This document shows positions 16,292 to 24,310 of a DNA stretch of 64,000 nucleotides, piece after piece. A program made the translations under genes and the position numbers. The DNA comes from Frigidibacter sp. SD6-1 (GTDB taxonomy: Bacteria > Pseudomonadota > Alphaproteobacteria > Rhodobacterales > Rhodobacteraceae). The stretch lies in the NCBI RefSeq assembly GCF_030143255.1, contig NZ_JARJNR010000003.1, forward strand, positions 310,001-374,000. The letters are read 5' to 3'. Position 1 is the first letter of the stretch. Each line of letters opens with the position of its first letter. The notes below the pieces were generated by a model. It worked only from the letters and a program-made list of their open reading frames with translations, did not search any database and was not told where the DNA came from.

Positions 16292-16957
16292 ATGATGGAA
16301 ATCTTTACGCCTGAGGGCTTCACAGCCCTGATGCAGGTGATCGCGATCGACCTGGTGCTGGCGGGCGACAATGCGATCGTGATCGGCATGGCCGCCGCCG
16401 GTCTGCCGCGCGAACAGCGTGCCAAGGCGATCCTCGTGGGGATCATCGCCGCGACGGTCATGCGGATCGGCTTTGCGTTGATCGCGACCGAGTTGATGGG
16501 GATCATCGGCCTGCTTCTGGTCGGCGGCATCCTTCTTCTTTGGGTCTGCTGGAAGATGTGGCGCGAGCTGCGCGAAGGTCACGCCGACGAGGAGCGCGCC
16601 GAAGAGGCGCTGACCGGCGAGGACATCAATGCCGACGGGCTGGTCGCGGCCGGCGGGCCGCGCAAGACCTTCGCGCAGGCCGCCTGGCAGATCGTCATCG
16701 CCGACGTTTCGATGTCGCTCGACAATGTGCTGGCGGTCGCGGGTGCGGCGCGCGAACATCCGACGGTGCTGGCGATCGGGCTTGTCCTGTCGATCGCGCT
16801 TATGGGGCTTGCGGCAACCTTCGTGGCGCGGCTTCTGAACAAGCACCGCTGGATCGCCTATGTGGGACTTGTGATCATTCTCTATGTGGCGCTGAAGATG
16901 ATCTGGGAGGGCTGGCACGATGTCAGCCCCGCCGTCGCGGGCGTGATCGGCGGCTGA
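16292..16957 (+). CDS. TerC-family integral membrane protein (YjbE-like)
   Basis: A 221-residue inner-membrane protein with about six transmembrane segments in two pseudo-repeats. Each repeat has the family motif with buried acidic residues: IDLVLAGDNAIVIG at about 13-26 and DVSMSLDNVLAVAG at about 135-148. TerC proteins are implicated in metal-ion (notably manganese) export and in protein metallation at the membrane. ATG at 16292 and 16295 are both possible. The cytoplasmic loop between the repeats is acidic (HADEERAEEALTGED). Confidence 0.87.
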   Translation: MMEIFTPEGFTALMQVIAIDLVLAGDNAIVIGMAAAGLPREQRAKAILVGIIAATVMRIGFALIATELMGIIGLLLVGGILLLWVCWKMWRELREGHADEERAEEALTGEDINADGLVAAGGPRKTFAQAAWQIVIADVSMSLDNVLAVAGAAREHPTVLAIGLVLSIALMGLAATFVARLLNKHRWIAYVGLVIILYVALKMIWEGWHDVSPAVAGVIGG

Positions 16958-16965
16958 GCGGACGG

Positions 16966-16988
16966 AACGGGGGCCAGCGGCCCCCGTT
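16966..16988. terminator. Bidirectional terminator after terC-like gene
   Basis: AACGGGGGCC and GGCCCCCGTT form a perfect 10-bp stem with an AGC loop, followed by TTTTC on the plus strand. It separates the converging terC-like and protease-like genes and can serve both. Confidence 0.8.
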
Positions 16989-16989
16989 T

Positions 16990-18765
16990 TCATTTCCAGC
17001 AGCTGACGAGAACCGTCATGTCGCGGGCAAGCTTTGCGAGATCCTCGGCGGCAAGGGTGCCGGTGCGGTCCGAGGTGGCGAATGCAAGGCCTTGCGCTTC
17101 CAGCGCCTTGCCGATTGCGGCGCCCTTGAGGGTGAAGCTGACATCCCTGGGAAGCTCGCGCCCCGCCTCATCCGCCTTTGGCAGCAGCATTCCGATCATC
17201 GCGCCCGATCCGTTCAGGACCGCGCCGCCCGCGTCGCCCGCGAGCGTCGTCAGCGTCAGCCGGTCGATGTCCGCCTCGCCGTTCAGCCCCTGGCCTTCGG
17301 AGAACGTGCCGGTCGAGACGACCGGGGCCGAGAGCTTGTCCTCATAGGAATAGCCCGCAAGCGCCACGTCGGAATCAAGGCGCGGTGCCGTCGGCGCCAG
17401 TGAGGCGAAGGCGCGCGGCGCGAGTGGCGCGGACGGTTTCAGGATCGCGAAGCCAAGCGTCGGGTCCTCGAAGGCGACGGTTGCCTCGGTGCGACCGTCG
17501 AGCGTGACCCGCGTGCAGCCCGCAAGGACTTCGCTGGTCGTCAGCACCGTGCCCGCACCGTCGATGAAGGCGCCGGTGCGCGAGATCGCCGGGCGGCGGA
17601 CATCGAGACCGCTCGTCAGGTCGGCGGCGGCGGTCGAGGAGGGCTCGCCCAGATTTTCGTCAAGCGCGACCGAGCCCGCGGGCTTGAAGCTGGCCTTCAT
17701 CACCTCGAGCACGCGCGCGCGCCGGGCGCCGTCGCCGGTGGGAGCGATCAGCGCGAAACCCTTGATGAAGCCGCCTTCAAGGGCGGCTTCGGCGTGGGCG
17801 GTCCTGCCGCCGCCCTCGCCGTCGATGCTGAAGGTGGCGCGGCCGATCGAACGCTCGCCCTCCATAGGCATGATTTCCATCGCCTGCAGCCGCTCATAAA
17901 GCGCCACAAGATCCTTCTGGTCGCCGCGGCGCGAGATCAGCAGGACCTGATAACCCGACCCGTCCCTCTCGCCGAAGGCGGCGAAAGGCGGCTGGTAGCC
18001 GTCGAACTGCACGAGGCCAAGCGGCAGGTCGATGTCGATCCCCGCTTCCTTCTCGCTTACGCGCTCGATGCCCATGGCGGCGCGTTCCGCCGCCCAGCGA
18101 CCCGCAAGGTCGCTGCGCTGGGCGGTCGTCAGGATGCCGGTTTCCGGTGCGCCGATCTGCGCTTGCCAGTCGGCCATCGCGGCGCGGGTGCCCTTGCCGA
18201 ACGACCCGTCGATTGCGCCCTTATAGACGCCGAACCATTGCATGGCGCGCTGCAGGTCCATCCGCTCGTCCGCCGACAGGGCGGATTCCGACCGGCGCGC
18301 CTCTTCCACCGTCTCTTCCGGCAGGACAGGCGCCGGGGCGGCTTCAACCGGTTCAGTCGTCGAAGGTTCGGCGGTTGCAAGTTCGGTCGGCGGGGCCTCT
18401 GGCGCGGTTGCCGTCTCGGCCGGTGCGGCCGCATCGAGCCCCGCCGGCCAGAACCGGCGGCCAAGCTCCCCCTCGGTCGCGACGAAACTGTCGCCCGGGA
18501 TCAGCCGTTCGCTGGTCAGAAGCGCCAGTTGTCTTGCGGCCTCTTCCGGCGTGAACGGGCCAAGGACGATCGCGTACCAGCCGCTCTTCAGCCGGTAGCC
18601 CTGCACATTTGTGAAGGCCCCGGCATAGGCGCGGGCGCGGTCCTCCGCCTCGGTCAGCGAGGGCTGGGCCTCGATCTGGACCCAGGTGTCCTGCCCGTGC
18701 ACCAGGGTTGCAGCGAACGCCGCCCCCAGAAAGGTTGCGGTCCAAAGCGCGCGTTTCATGCTCAA
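16990..18765 (-). CDS. Exported SPOR / peptidoglycan-binding protein with a degenerate trypsin-like domain
   Basis: A 591-residue exported protein. The signal peptide is residues 1-24 (ends LVHGQ). A SPOR-like domain follows at about 26-100, a Pro/Ala/Glu linker at about 115-160, a peptidoglycan-binding_1 domain at about 165-222 (WFGVYKGAIDGSFGKGTRAAM), an unclassified region to about 390, and a chymotrypsin-fold domain at about 395-555. The domain has lost its catalytic triad: Glu412 stands where NAHV-type His is expected (TTSEVLAGC), Gly438 replaces the Asp (LGFAILK), and Ala512 replaces the Ser (GDAGGAV). It should bind the cell wall but not cleave proteins. The gene is divergent from glyQ. 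Confidence 0.82.
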   Translation of the reverse strand: MSMKRALWTATFLGAAFAATLVHGQDTWVQIEAQPSLTEAEDRARAYAGAFTNVQGYRLKSGWYAIVLGPFTPEEAARQLALLTSERLIPGDSFVATEGELGRRFWPAGLDAAAPAETATAPEAPPTELATAEPSTTEPVEAAPAPVLPEETVEEARRSESALSADERMDLQRAMQWFGVYKGAIDGSFGKGTRAAMADWQAQIGAPETGILTTAQRSDLAGRWAAERAAMGIERVSEKEAGIDIDLPLGLVQFDGYQPPFAAFGERDGSGYQVLLISRRGDQKDLVALYERLQAMEIMPMEGERSIGRATFSIDGEGGGRTAHAEAALEGGFIKGFALIAPTGDGARRARVLEVMKASFKPAGSVALDENLGEPSSTAAADLTSGLDVRRPAISRTGAFIDGAGTVLTTSEVLAGCTRVTLDGRTEATVAFEDPTLGFAILKPSAPLAPRAFASLAPTAPRLDSDVALAGYSYEDKLSAPVVSTGTFSEGQGLNGEADIDRLTLTTLAGDAGGAVLNGSGAMIGMLLPKADEAGRELPRDVSFTLKGAAIGKALEAQGLAFATSDRTGTLAAEDLAKLARDMTVLVSCWK

Positions 18766-18924
18766 ATGCCTCTCGGTCGGGTCTTATGCCTGCGAATCCG
18801 GGGCGCAACCTAACAGGTTTCAGCGCGGCGTCACCCCAAAAACCCGTGTGCCGCAAGCCCCCGCCGATTGACCCCGGACCGGTCGTTGCCTAAGGAGGAC
18901 CAGCTTTCCACCACAGGCGCGCGA

Positions 18925-19842
18925 ATGTCCATCACCCGACCCCGGTCCTTTCAGGAAATCATCCTCCGCCTGCAGGCCTACTGGGCGGGCAAGGGCTGCG
19001 CGGTGCTGCAACCCTATGACATGGAAGTGGGCGCGGGCACTTTCCATCCGGCCACGACGCTGCGCTCGCTCGGCGCGCGCCCCTGGGCTGCGGCCTATGT
19101 CCAGCCCTCGCGCCGCCCGACCGACGGGCGCTATGGCGAGAACCCGAACCGGCTGCAGCACTACTACCAGTATCAGGTCATCATCAAACCCTCGCCGCCC
19201 GATCTGCAGGACCTCTACCTCGGCTCGCTCGCCGCGATCGGCCTTGACCCCTCGCTGCATGACATCCGCTTCGTCGAGGATGACTGGGAAAGCCCGACGC
19301 TTGGCGCCTGGGGCCTGGGGTGGGAGGTCTGGTGCGACGGGATGGAAGTCTCGCAATTCACCTATTTCCAGCAGGTCGGCGGGCATGACTGCAAGCCGGT
19401 CTCGGGCGAACTGACCTACGGGCTTGAGCGGCTTGCCATGTATGTCCTCGGTATCGACCATGTGATGGACATGCCCTTCAACGATCCGCAGTCGCCCATT
19501 CCGCTGGTCTATGGGGACATCTTCCGCCAGACCGAGGAAGAATACAGCCGCCACAATTTCGATCAGGCCGACACGGACATGCTGTTTCAGCATTTCAAGG
19601 ATGCCGAGGCCGAATGCGAACGCATCCTTGCCGCCGACGAGATGGACAAGGCGGGCCGCCGCATCGTCATGGCGCATCCGGCCTATGACCAGTGCATCAA
19701 GGCCAGCCACCTCTTCAACCTTCTCGACGCGCGGGGCGTGATCTCGGTCACCGAGCGGCAGGCCTATATCGGCCGCGTCAGGGCGCTGGCCAGGAAATGC
19801 GCCGACGCCTTTGTCACCACGCCAACCGGACAGGGCGCATGA
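18925..19842 (+). CDS. glyQ: Glycine--tRNA ligase alpha subunit
   Basis: Catalytic subunit of the heterotetrameric bacterial glycyl-tRNA synthetase. The class II core shows motifs [41 protein letters not shown] and [21 protein letters not shown]. From the ATG at 18925 it is 305 residues, normal for the family. A strong AAGGAGGA (18892-18899) lies 25 bases before the ATG, farther than usual, so the true start or the purpose of that motif is uncertain; the next upstream in-frame start is a TTG at 18868 without a ribosome binding site. It overlaps the next gene by four bases (ATGA). Confidence 0.95.
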   Translation: MSITRPRSFQEIILRLQAYWAGKGCAVLQPYDMEVGAGTFHPATTLRSLGARPWAAAYVQPSRRPTDGRYGENPNRLQHYYQYQVIIKPSPPDLQDLYLGSLAAIGLDPSLHDIRFVEDDWESPTLGAWGLGWEVWCDGMEVSQFTYFQQVGGHDCKPVSGELTYGLERLAMYVLGIDHVMDMPFNDPQSPIPLVYGDIFRQTEEEYSRHNFDQADTDMLFQHFKDAEAECERILAADEMDKAGRRIVMAHPAYDQCIKASHLFNLLDARGVISVTERQAYIGRVRALARKCADAFVTTPTGQGA

Positions 19843-20534
19843 CAGACTATCGGCCGGCAAACGCCTACCAGTGGCTGCTTGCCCGCGTCGGCCGATGGCC
19901 GAACCTTCTTGGCGCATCGGCGCGCCGGAAACTGCGCCGCGCCTGGGCCGCGCGAACGCTTGCCGACTTCGAGGATGAACTGAGGTGCCTCGGTCCAGAT
20001 GACATCGCGCTCGACCTCGGCGCCAATATCGGCACCTTCACCCGCCGCCTGGCCGCGACCGGTGCCATGGTCCACGCCTTTGAACCCGACCCCGATACAT
20101 TCGCCCGACTGAAAGAGGCTTGCGGTGACCTGCCGAATGTCGTCCTGCATCAGGCCGCAGTCGGCGCGACCAATGGCACCGTTCGCCTCTACCGCGCCCC
20201 GTCCGACAGGCGCGCCGACTATTCCGAGATGGCCTCCACCGTCTTCTCGACCTCCCGCCAGTATCGGGCCGAGACGATAGATGTAGAGCAACGCGCATTC
20301 GCCGACATACTCGACGCCCTGCCGGGTCCGGCGTCGCTGATCAAGATGGACATCGAGGGCGCGGAATTCGACATCCTGCGCGAGATCTTTCGGGACCCGT
20401 GCCGTTGGACCTTCGGTGCGCTTTTCGTCGAGACGCACGAGACGCGCGCCCTGGATCAGATCCCTGCGATCGACAAGATGCGCACGGTCGCCGCAAGCCT
20501 CGCGCGGCCCCGTATCAACCTGTACTGGCCGTGA
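19839..20534 (+). CDS. FkbM-family S-adenosylmethionine methyltransferase (copy 1)
   Basis: A 231-residue methyltransferase of the FkbM family, which usually O-methylates sugars or small molecules. SAM-binding motif I is [20 protein letters not shown] (about 47-66), motif II ends in [10 protein letters not shown], and the later [14 protein letters not shown] is the FkbM hallmark. The C-terminus RINLYWP is almost the same as in copy 2. It starts inside the stop of glyQ (ATGA), so it is translated from the glyQ message. There are no glycan genes nearby, and the substrate is unknown. Confidence 0.87.
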   Translation: MTDYRPANAYQWLLARVGRWPNLLGASARRKLRRAWAARTLADFEDELRCLGPDDIALDLGANIGTFTRRLAATGAMVHAFEPDPDTFARLKEACGDLPNVVLHQAAVGATNGTVRLYRAPSDRRADYSEMASTVFSTSRQYRAETIDVEQRAFADILDALPGPASLIKMDIEGAEFDILREIFRDPCRWTFGALFVETHETRALDQIPAIDKMRTVAASLARPRINLYWP

Positions 20535-20543
20535 GGATCAATC

Positions 20544-21275
20544 GTGAGCCAGTTCGATCCTTCTCGATCCGATCCGAACCCGGACTTGTTCCCGACCTGG
20601 AGCCTGTCGCTCCTCGAGCGGCTGCAGGACGCGCCGGGATTCATCGGCCGGTCGGCCGCGCGCAAGTACCGCCGCCGGATGTTTCCCTTCTCGCTGCGCG
20701 AAATGGACCGAAGGCTCGCCGCGCTGACGCCCGACGATATCTGTCTCGATCTGGGCGCGAACGTCGGGGCATTTACCGAAATCATGGCGCGCAGCGGTGC
20801 GCGGGTTCACGCGTTCGAGCCTGATCCCGAGACCTTCGAACGGCTCGGGGAACGCGTTGGCCATCTGCCGAATGTGACCCTGCACCAAAAGGCGGTGGGC
20901 GAGCGGAACGGTCGGCTTCAACTCTATCGGGCTGCCGATTTTGCCTCTGACTTTGACAATGCCTCTCAGGCGAGCTCGCTTCACTATCAGGGCGGTCGCA
21001 TGCGCCCGGTCGACGGGTGCCTTGTCGAGGTCATGGGATTTGCCGAACTCCTGCACGCGTTCGGCAGGCCCGTCGCTGTCATCAAGATGGATGTGGAAGG
21101 CGCGGAATGGGAGGTGCTCGAGGCGCTTCTTGCCGGCCGTCTGCCTCTGGACTTCGGCGCACTTTTCGTCGAGACGCACGAAAGGCTCGAGCGCAGGCGC
21201 TATCCGCAGGTCGTCGCCATGCGCCGCGCCGCCCGCAAGATGGCCGCGCCCTACATCAATCTCTATTGGCCCTGA
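20544..21275 (+). CDS. FkbM-family S-adenosylmethionine methyltransferase (copy 2)
   Basis: A 243-residue paralogue of the preceding gene: [58 protein letters not shown] and the C-terminal YINLYWP all repeat the first copy. It starts with GTG, 9 bp after the copy 1 stop, and ends 2 bp before the DUF6446 gene. The pair thus looks like a tandem duplication lodged in the glyQ-glyS operon. N-termini differ most between copies (about the first 35 residues). Confidence 0.86.
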   Translation: MSQFDPSRSDPNPDLFPTWSLSLLERLQDAPGFIGRSAARKYRRRMFPFSLREMDRRLAALTPDDICLDLGANVGAFTEIMARSGARVHAFEPDPETFERLGERVGHLPNVTLHQKAVGERNGRLQLYRAADFASDFDNASQASSLHYQGGRMRPVDGCLVEVMGFAELLHAFGRPVAVIKMDVEGAEWEVLEALLAGRLPLDFGALFVETHERLERRRYPQVVAMRRAARKMAAPYINLYWP

Positions 21276-21277
21276 TC

Positions 21278-21757
21278 ATGAATGGTAAGATCGTTGCAGG
21301 TACGATTGTGATAGCCGCCCTTCTGGCCGGTCTGGCCCTCTATTATACCCAGGAATATGCCTACTTCCGCGCAATCGAACCGGCGTCTGCCGAAGCGCAG
21401 ATCCGCTTGCAGCCCATTGCGGGGGCGGTTGCCGAACCCATGTTGGTCGCATCCGATTTCGAAGGGGTGGATGCGAACAGTTCACCCCTGCGCTTCCGCG
21501 CCTGTTTCGTGACGCCGATGTCGCTCGCCATGCTGACCGAAAGCTATGTGATCTACGAAAGGCCGACTCCCCTCAACGCGCCGTCCTGGTTTCACTGTTT
21601 CGACGCGGGCCGGATCGGAACCGACCTTGAGGCGGGCAAGGCCGTCCCCTTCCTGTCGCAAGAAAACATCGCCCCCGGCGTCGACCGGGTGGTGGCCGTC
21701 TATCCCGATGGCCGGGCCTATGCCTGGCAGCAACTGAACGAAAGCGCGGACAAGTAA
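21278..21757 (+). CDS. DUF6446-family membrane-anchored protein
   Basis: A 159-residue protein with one N-terminal membrane segment (IVAGTIVIAALLAGLALYY, about 5-23) and an extracytoplasmic domain with FEGVDANSSPLRFRACF and a later Cys (WFHCFDAG); the two cysteines could pair. It resembles DUF6446 proteins that commonly sit between glyQ and glyS in Rhodobacteraceae. It overlaps glyS by one base, so it is co-translated with it. Function unknown. Confidence 0.75.
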   Translation: MNGKIVAGTIVIAALLAGLALYYTQEYAYFRAIEPASAEAQIRLQPIAGAVAEPMLVASDFEGVDANSSPLRFRACFVTPMSLAMLTESYVIYERPTPLNAPSWFHCFDAGRIGTDLEAGKAVPFLSQENIAPGVDRVVAVYPDGRAYAWQQLNESADK

Positions 21758-24138
21758 TGCCCGACCTGCTGATCGAACTCTTTTCCGAGGAAATTCCCGC
21801 CCGCATGCAGGCCCGCGCGCGCGAGGATCTGAGAAAGCTCGTCACGGACGGGCTGGTCGCGGCCGGTCTGACCTATGCAGGCGCCGCCGCCTTCTCGACC
21901 CCCCGCCGTCTGACCCTGGCGATCGAGGGGCTGACGGCCGAAAGCGCCCCGGTCCGCGAAGAACGCAAAGGTCCCGCGACGACCGCGCCCGAGGCCGCGA
22001 TCGAAGGCTTCCTGCGCTCGACGGGGCTGACCCGCGATCAATTGGAGGTGCGCGACGACAAGAAGGGCCAGGTCTATTTCGCGGTCATGACGAAATCCGG
22101 CCGCACCGCCCCCGCGATCGTGGCCGAGGTTCTGGAAGCCACGATCCGCACTTTCCCCTGGCCGAAGTCGATGCGCTGGGGGGCTGGACAACTGCGCTGG
22201 GTCAGGCCCCTTCATTCGATCCTCTGCATCCTGACGACCGAGGCGGGCGCCGAAGTCGTACCGCTCGATGTCGACGGCATCCGCGCGGGCAACGTGACCC
22301 GCGGCCATCGCTTCCTGTCGAAGGGCGACATCGCCGTCAGCTCCTTCGACGACTATGTGCAAAAGCTGAAGCGCGCCCATGTGGTCCTGGACAGTGCCGA
22401 GCGCGAGGCCCATATCTGGGCCGACGCCACCAACATGGCCTTCGCGGCGGGGCTCGAGGTGGTCGAGGACAAGGGCCTCCTGTCCGAAGTCGCGGGCCTT
22501 GTCGAATGGCCGGTGGTACTGATGGGCCGGATCGGCGAGGACTTCCTCGGCCTGCCGCCCGAGGTGCTTCAGACCAGCATGCGCGAACATCAGAAATTCT
22601 TCTCGGTCCGCAATCCGCGCACGGGCCGGATCGAAGGCTTCGTCACCGTCGCCAATACCGAGACCTCGGACCAGGGTGCCACGATCCTGAAGGGTAACCA
22701 GAAAGTGCTGGCCGCGCGCCTCTCGGACGCGAAATTCTTCTGGGAGAATGACCTCCGGGAAGCCAAGGCGGGCATGGGCAAGTGGCTTGAGGGGCTGACA
22801 TCCGTCACCTTCCACAACAAGCTCGGGTCCCAGGCCGACCGGATCGAGCGGATCGCCGCACTCGCGCGCGAGATCGCACCGCTGGTCGGCGCCGATCCGG
22901 CGGCCGCCGAACAGGCGGCGCGGTTGGCCAAGGCCGATCTGCGCTCGGGGATGGTCGGCGAGTTCCCCGAACTGCAAGGCATCATGGGCCGCTATTATGT
23001 TCACGCGGCGCTTTCCGCCAACCCGCCCCGGCCCCCGAGCCGGGGCCTCGATCTGGCCGAGGGAGGCCCCGGATCAGGTCCGGGGCGCGCGGTGGACGCC
23101 ATCGCCAACGCCGCCCGCGACCACTACGCGCCCCTTGGCCCGTCGGACGCTGTGCCCTCCGAACCCGTGTCCGTCGCCGTGGCGCTCGCCGACAAGATCG
23201 ACACGCTGACCGGGTTCTGGGCGATTGACGAGAAGCCGACCGGATCGAAGGACCCGTTCGCGCTGCGCCGGGCGGCGCTGGGGGTGATCCGGTTGGTGCT
23301 GGGGAATGGGGTGCGGTTGGAGTTCGCTAAGATACTGCATGAAAGCCGAGATATCGCCGTTCAGCAAGAATACGAGAAGTCTGTCGAACGTCTCACCGCG
23401 CAGTTTGTCTCAGACTACTCAGAGGCAACGCAAACTCTTGCAGAGCTAATGGCCCTGCAGGTCGGCGAAGTGACGCATATCAATCAAATCTGGAGTGAGA
23501 TCGAGGAAGCCGAAAACAGGACCCAAGTCTCAGAAAATCAGGCTCATCAGATTGCGTCTGCTTATGCTGCGAGAGCGATGCAAGTCGGCCTACACGCAAC
23601 TTGGATACTTCGCGATGACCTCCTCTCCTTCTTCCACGACCGCCTGAAAGTCTTCCTCAAGGACCAGGGCATCCGCCACGATGTGATCGACGCCTGCCTC
23701 GCCATGCCGGGCAATGACGACCTCACCCTTCTGGTCAAGCGCGCCGAGGCGCTCGCCGCCTTCCTGAAAACCGACGACGGGGAAAACCTGCTGCAGGGCT
23801 TCAAGCGCGCGAACAATATCCTGACCCAGGCCGAAGCCAAGGATGGCGTCGAATACAGCTACGGCGCCGACGTGAAATTCGCCGAGACCGACGAGGAGCG
23901 CACCCTCTTTGCCGCCCTCGACACCGCCGAGGCTGCTATCCAACCCGCAATGAAGGCAGAGGATTTCGGGCAGGCCATGTCGGCCATGGCCCGCCTCCGC
24001 GCCCCGATCGACGCCTTCTTCACCGCCGTTCAGGTCAATGCCGACAACCCGGTCGTCCGCCGCAACCGCCTGAACCTCCTCTCCCGCATCCGCACCATCT
24101 GCCTCTCTGTCGCCGACCTGACGAAACTCGAAGGCTGA
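21757..24138 (+). CDS. glyS: Glycine--tRNA ligase beta subunit with two in-frame insertions
   Basis: Subunit that binds tRNA-Gly and supports GlyQ. The normal family blocks are clear (MPDLLIELFSEEIPARM, SMRWGAGQLRWVRPLHS, REHQKFFSVRNP, GSKDPFALRRAALGVIRL, LTLLVKRAEALAAFLKTDDGENLLQGFKRANNIL). It is 793 residues, whereas the family is usually near 690-750. Two extra pieces explain this: about residues 423-446, coded by a palindromic GC repeat (23025-23086), and about 524-618, coded by a segment of visibly lower GC (23326-23611) rich in Gln, Glu and Ala and probably helical. Both keep the frame, so the gene should still be functional. Confidence 0.93.
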   Translation: MPDLLIELFSEEIPARMQARAREDLRKLVTDGLVAAGLTYAGAAAFSTPRRLTLAIEGLTAESAPVREERKGPATTAPEAAIEGFLRSTGLTRDQLEVRDDKKGQVYFAVMTKSGRTAPAIVAEVLEATIRTFPWPKSMRWGAGQLRWVRPLHSILCILTTEAGAEVVPLDVDGIRAGNVTRGHRFLSKGDIAVSSFDDYVQKLKRAHVVLDSAEREAHIWADATNMAFAAGLEVVEDKGLLSEVAGLVEWPVVLMGRIGEDFLGLPPEVLQTSMREHQKFFSVRNPRTGRIEGFVTVANTETSDQGATILKGNQKVLAARLSDAKFFWENDLREAKAGMGKWLEGLTSVTFHNKLGSQADRIERIAALAREIAPLVGADPAAAEQAARLAKADLRSGMVGEFPELQGIMGRYYVHAALSANPPRPPSRGLDLAEGGPGSGPGRAVDAIANAARDHYAPLGPSDAVPSEPVSVAVALADKIDTLTGFWAIDEKPTGSKDPFALRRAALGVIRLVLGNGVRLEFAKILHESRDIAVQQEYEKSVERLTAQFVSDYSEATQTLAELMALQVGEVTHINQIWSEIEEAENRTQVSENQAHQIASAYAARAMQVGLHATWILRDDLLSFFHDRLKVFLKDQGIRHDVIDACLAMPGNDDLTLLVKRAEALAAFLKTDDGENLLQGFKRANNILTQAEAKDGVEYSYGADVKFAETDEERTLFAALDTAEAAIQPAMKAEDFGQAMSAMARLRAPIDAFFTAVQVNADNPVVRRNRLNLLSRIRTICLSVADLTKLEG
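23025..23086 (+). repeat. Palindromic repeat inserted inside the glyS reading frame
   Basis: Three adjoining hairpins lie in 62 bases of coding sequence: GCCCCGGC with GCCGGGGC (23025-23046), CCTCG with CGAGG (23046-23062) and GCCCCGGA with TCCGGGGC (23066-23086). The last is a motif often seen as an intergenic repeat in Rhodobacteraceae. Translated, it gives a Pro/Gly-rich stretch (PPRPPSRGLDLAEGGPGSGP) absent from the usual GlyS sequence between the conserved QGIMGRYY and DHYAPLGP blocks. Confidence 0.7.
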
Positions 24139-24175
24139 TCAGCCCCTCTTTCGTTTCCAAATATCCCGGGAGGGT

Positions 24176-24198
24176 CCGGGAGGGCAGAGCCCTCCCGG
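24176..24198. terminator. Terminator hairpin and repeat copy B after glyS
   Basis: CCGGGAGGGC and GCCCTCCCGG form a perfect 10-bp stem with an AGA loop between glyS and the PPDK-like gene. The upstream flank CAAATATCCCGGGAGGGTCC and the downstream GCGGGTCGGC / GGCGGGACGAA resemble copies at 5101 and 48653. Confidence 0.65.
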
Positions 24199-24299
24199 CG
24201 GGTCGGCCCGCCGAAGGCGGGACGAAACTTCGCGCCATCCCCCGAATCTTCACCTTGCCCCGAATCAGAACCGGCGTATTCTGCGCGCGAAAGGAATCG

Positions 24300-24310
24300 C
24301 TGCAGTGCAG
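24300..24310. promoter_or_regulatory. Perfect PhaR operator overlapping the start of the PPDK-like gene
   Basis: CTGCAGTGCAG is identical to the operators at phaC and phaP and covers the GTG start codon at 24305-24307. PhaR bound here would block transcription or its early elongation. The remaining 160 bp upstream separate it from glyS, so the gene probably has its own promoter. Confidence 0.55.
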
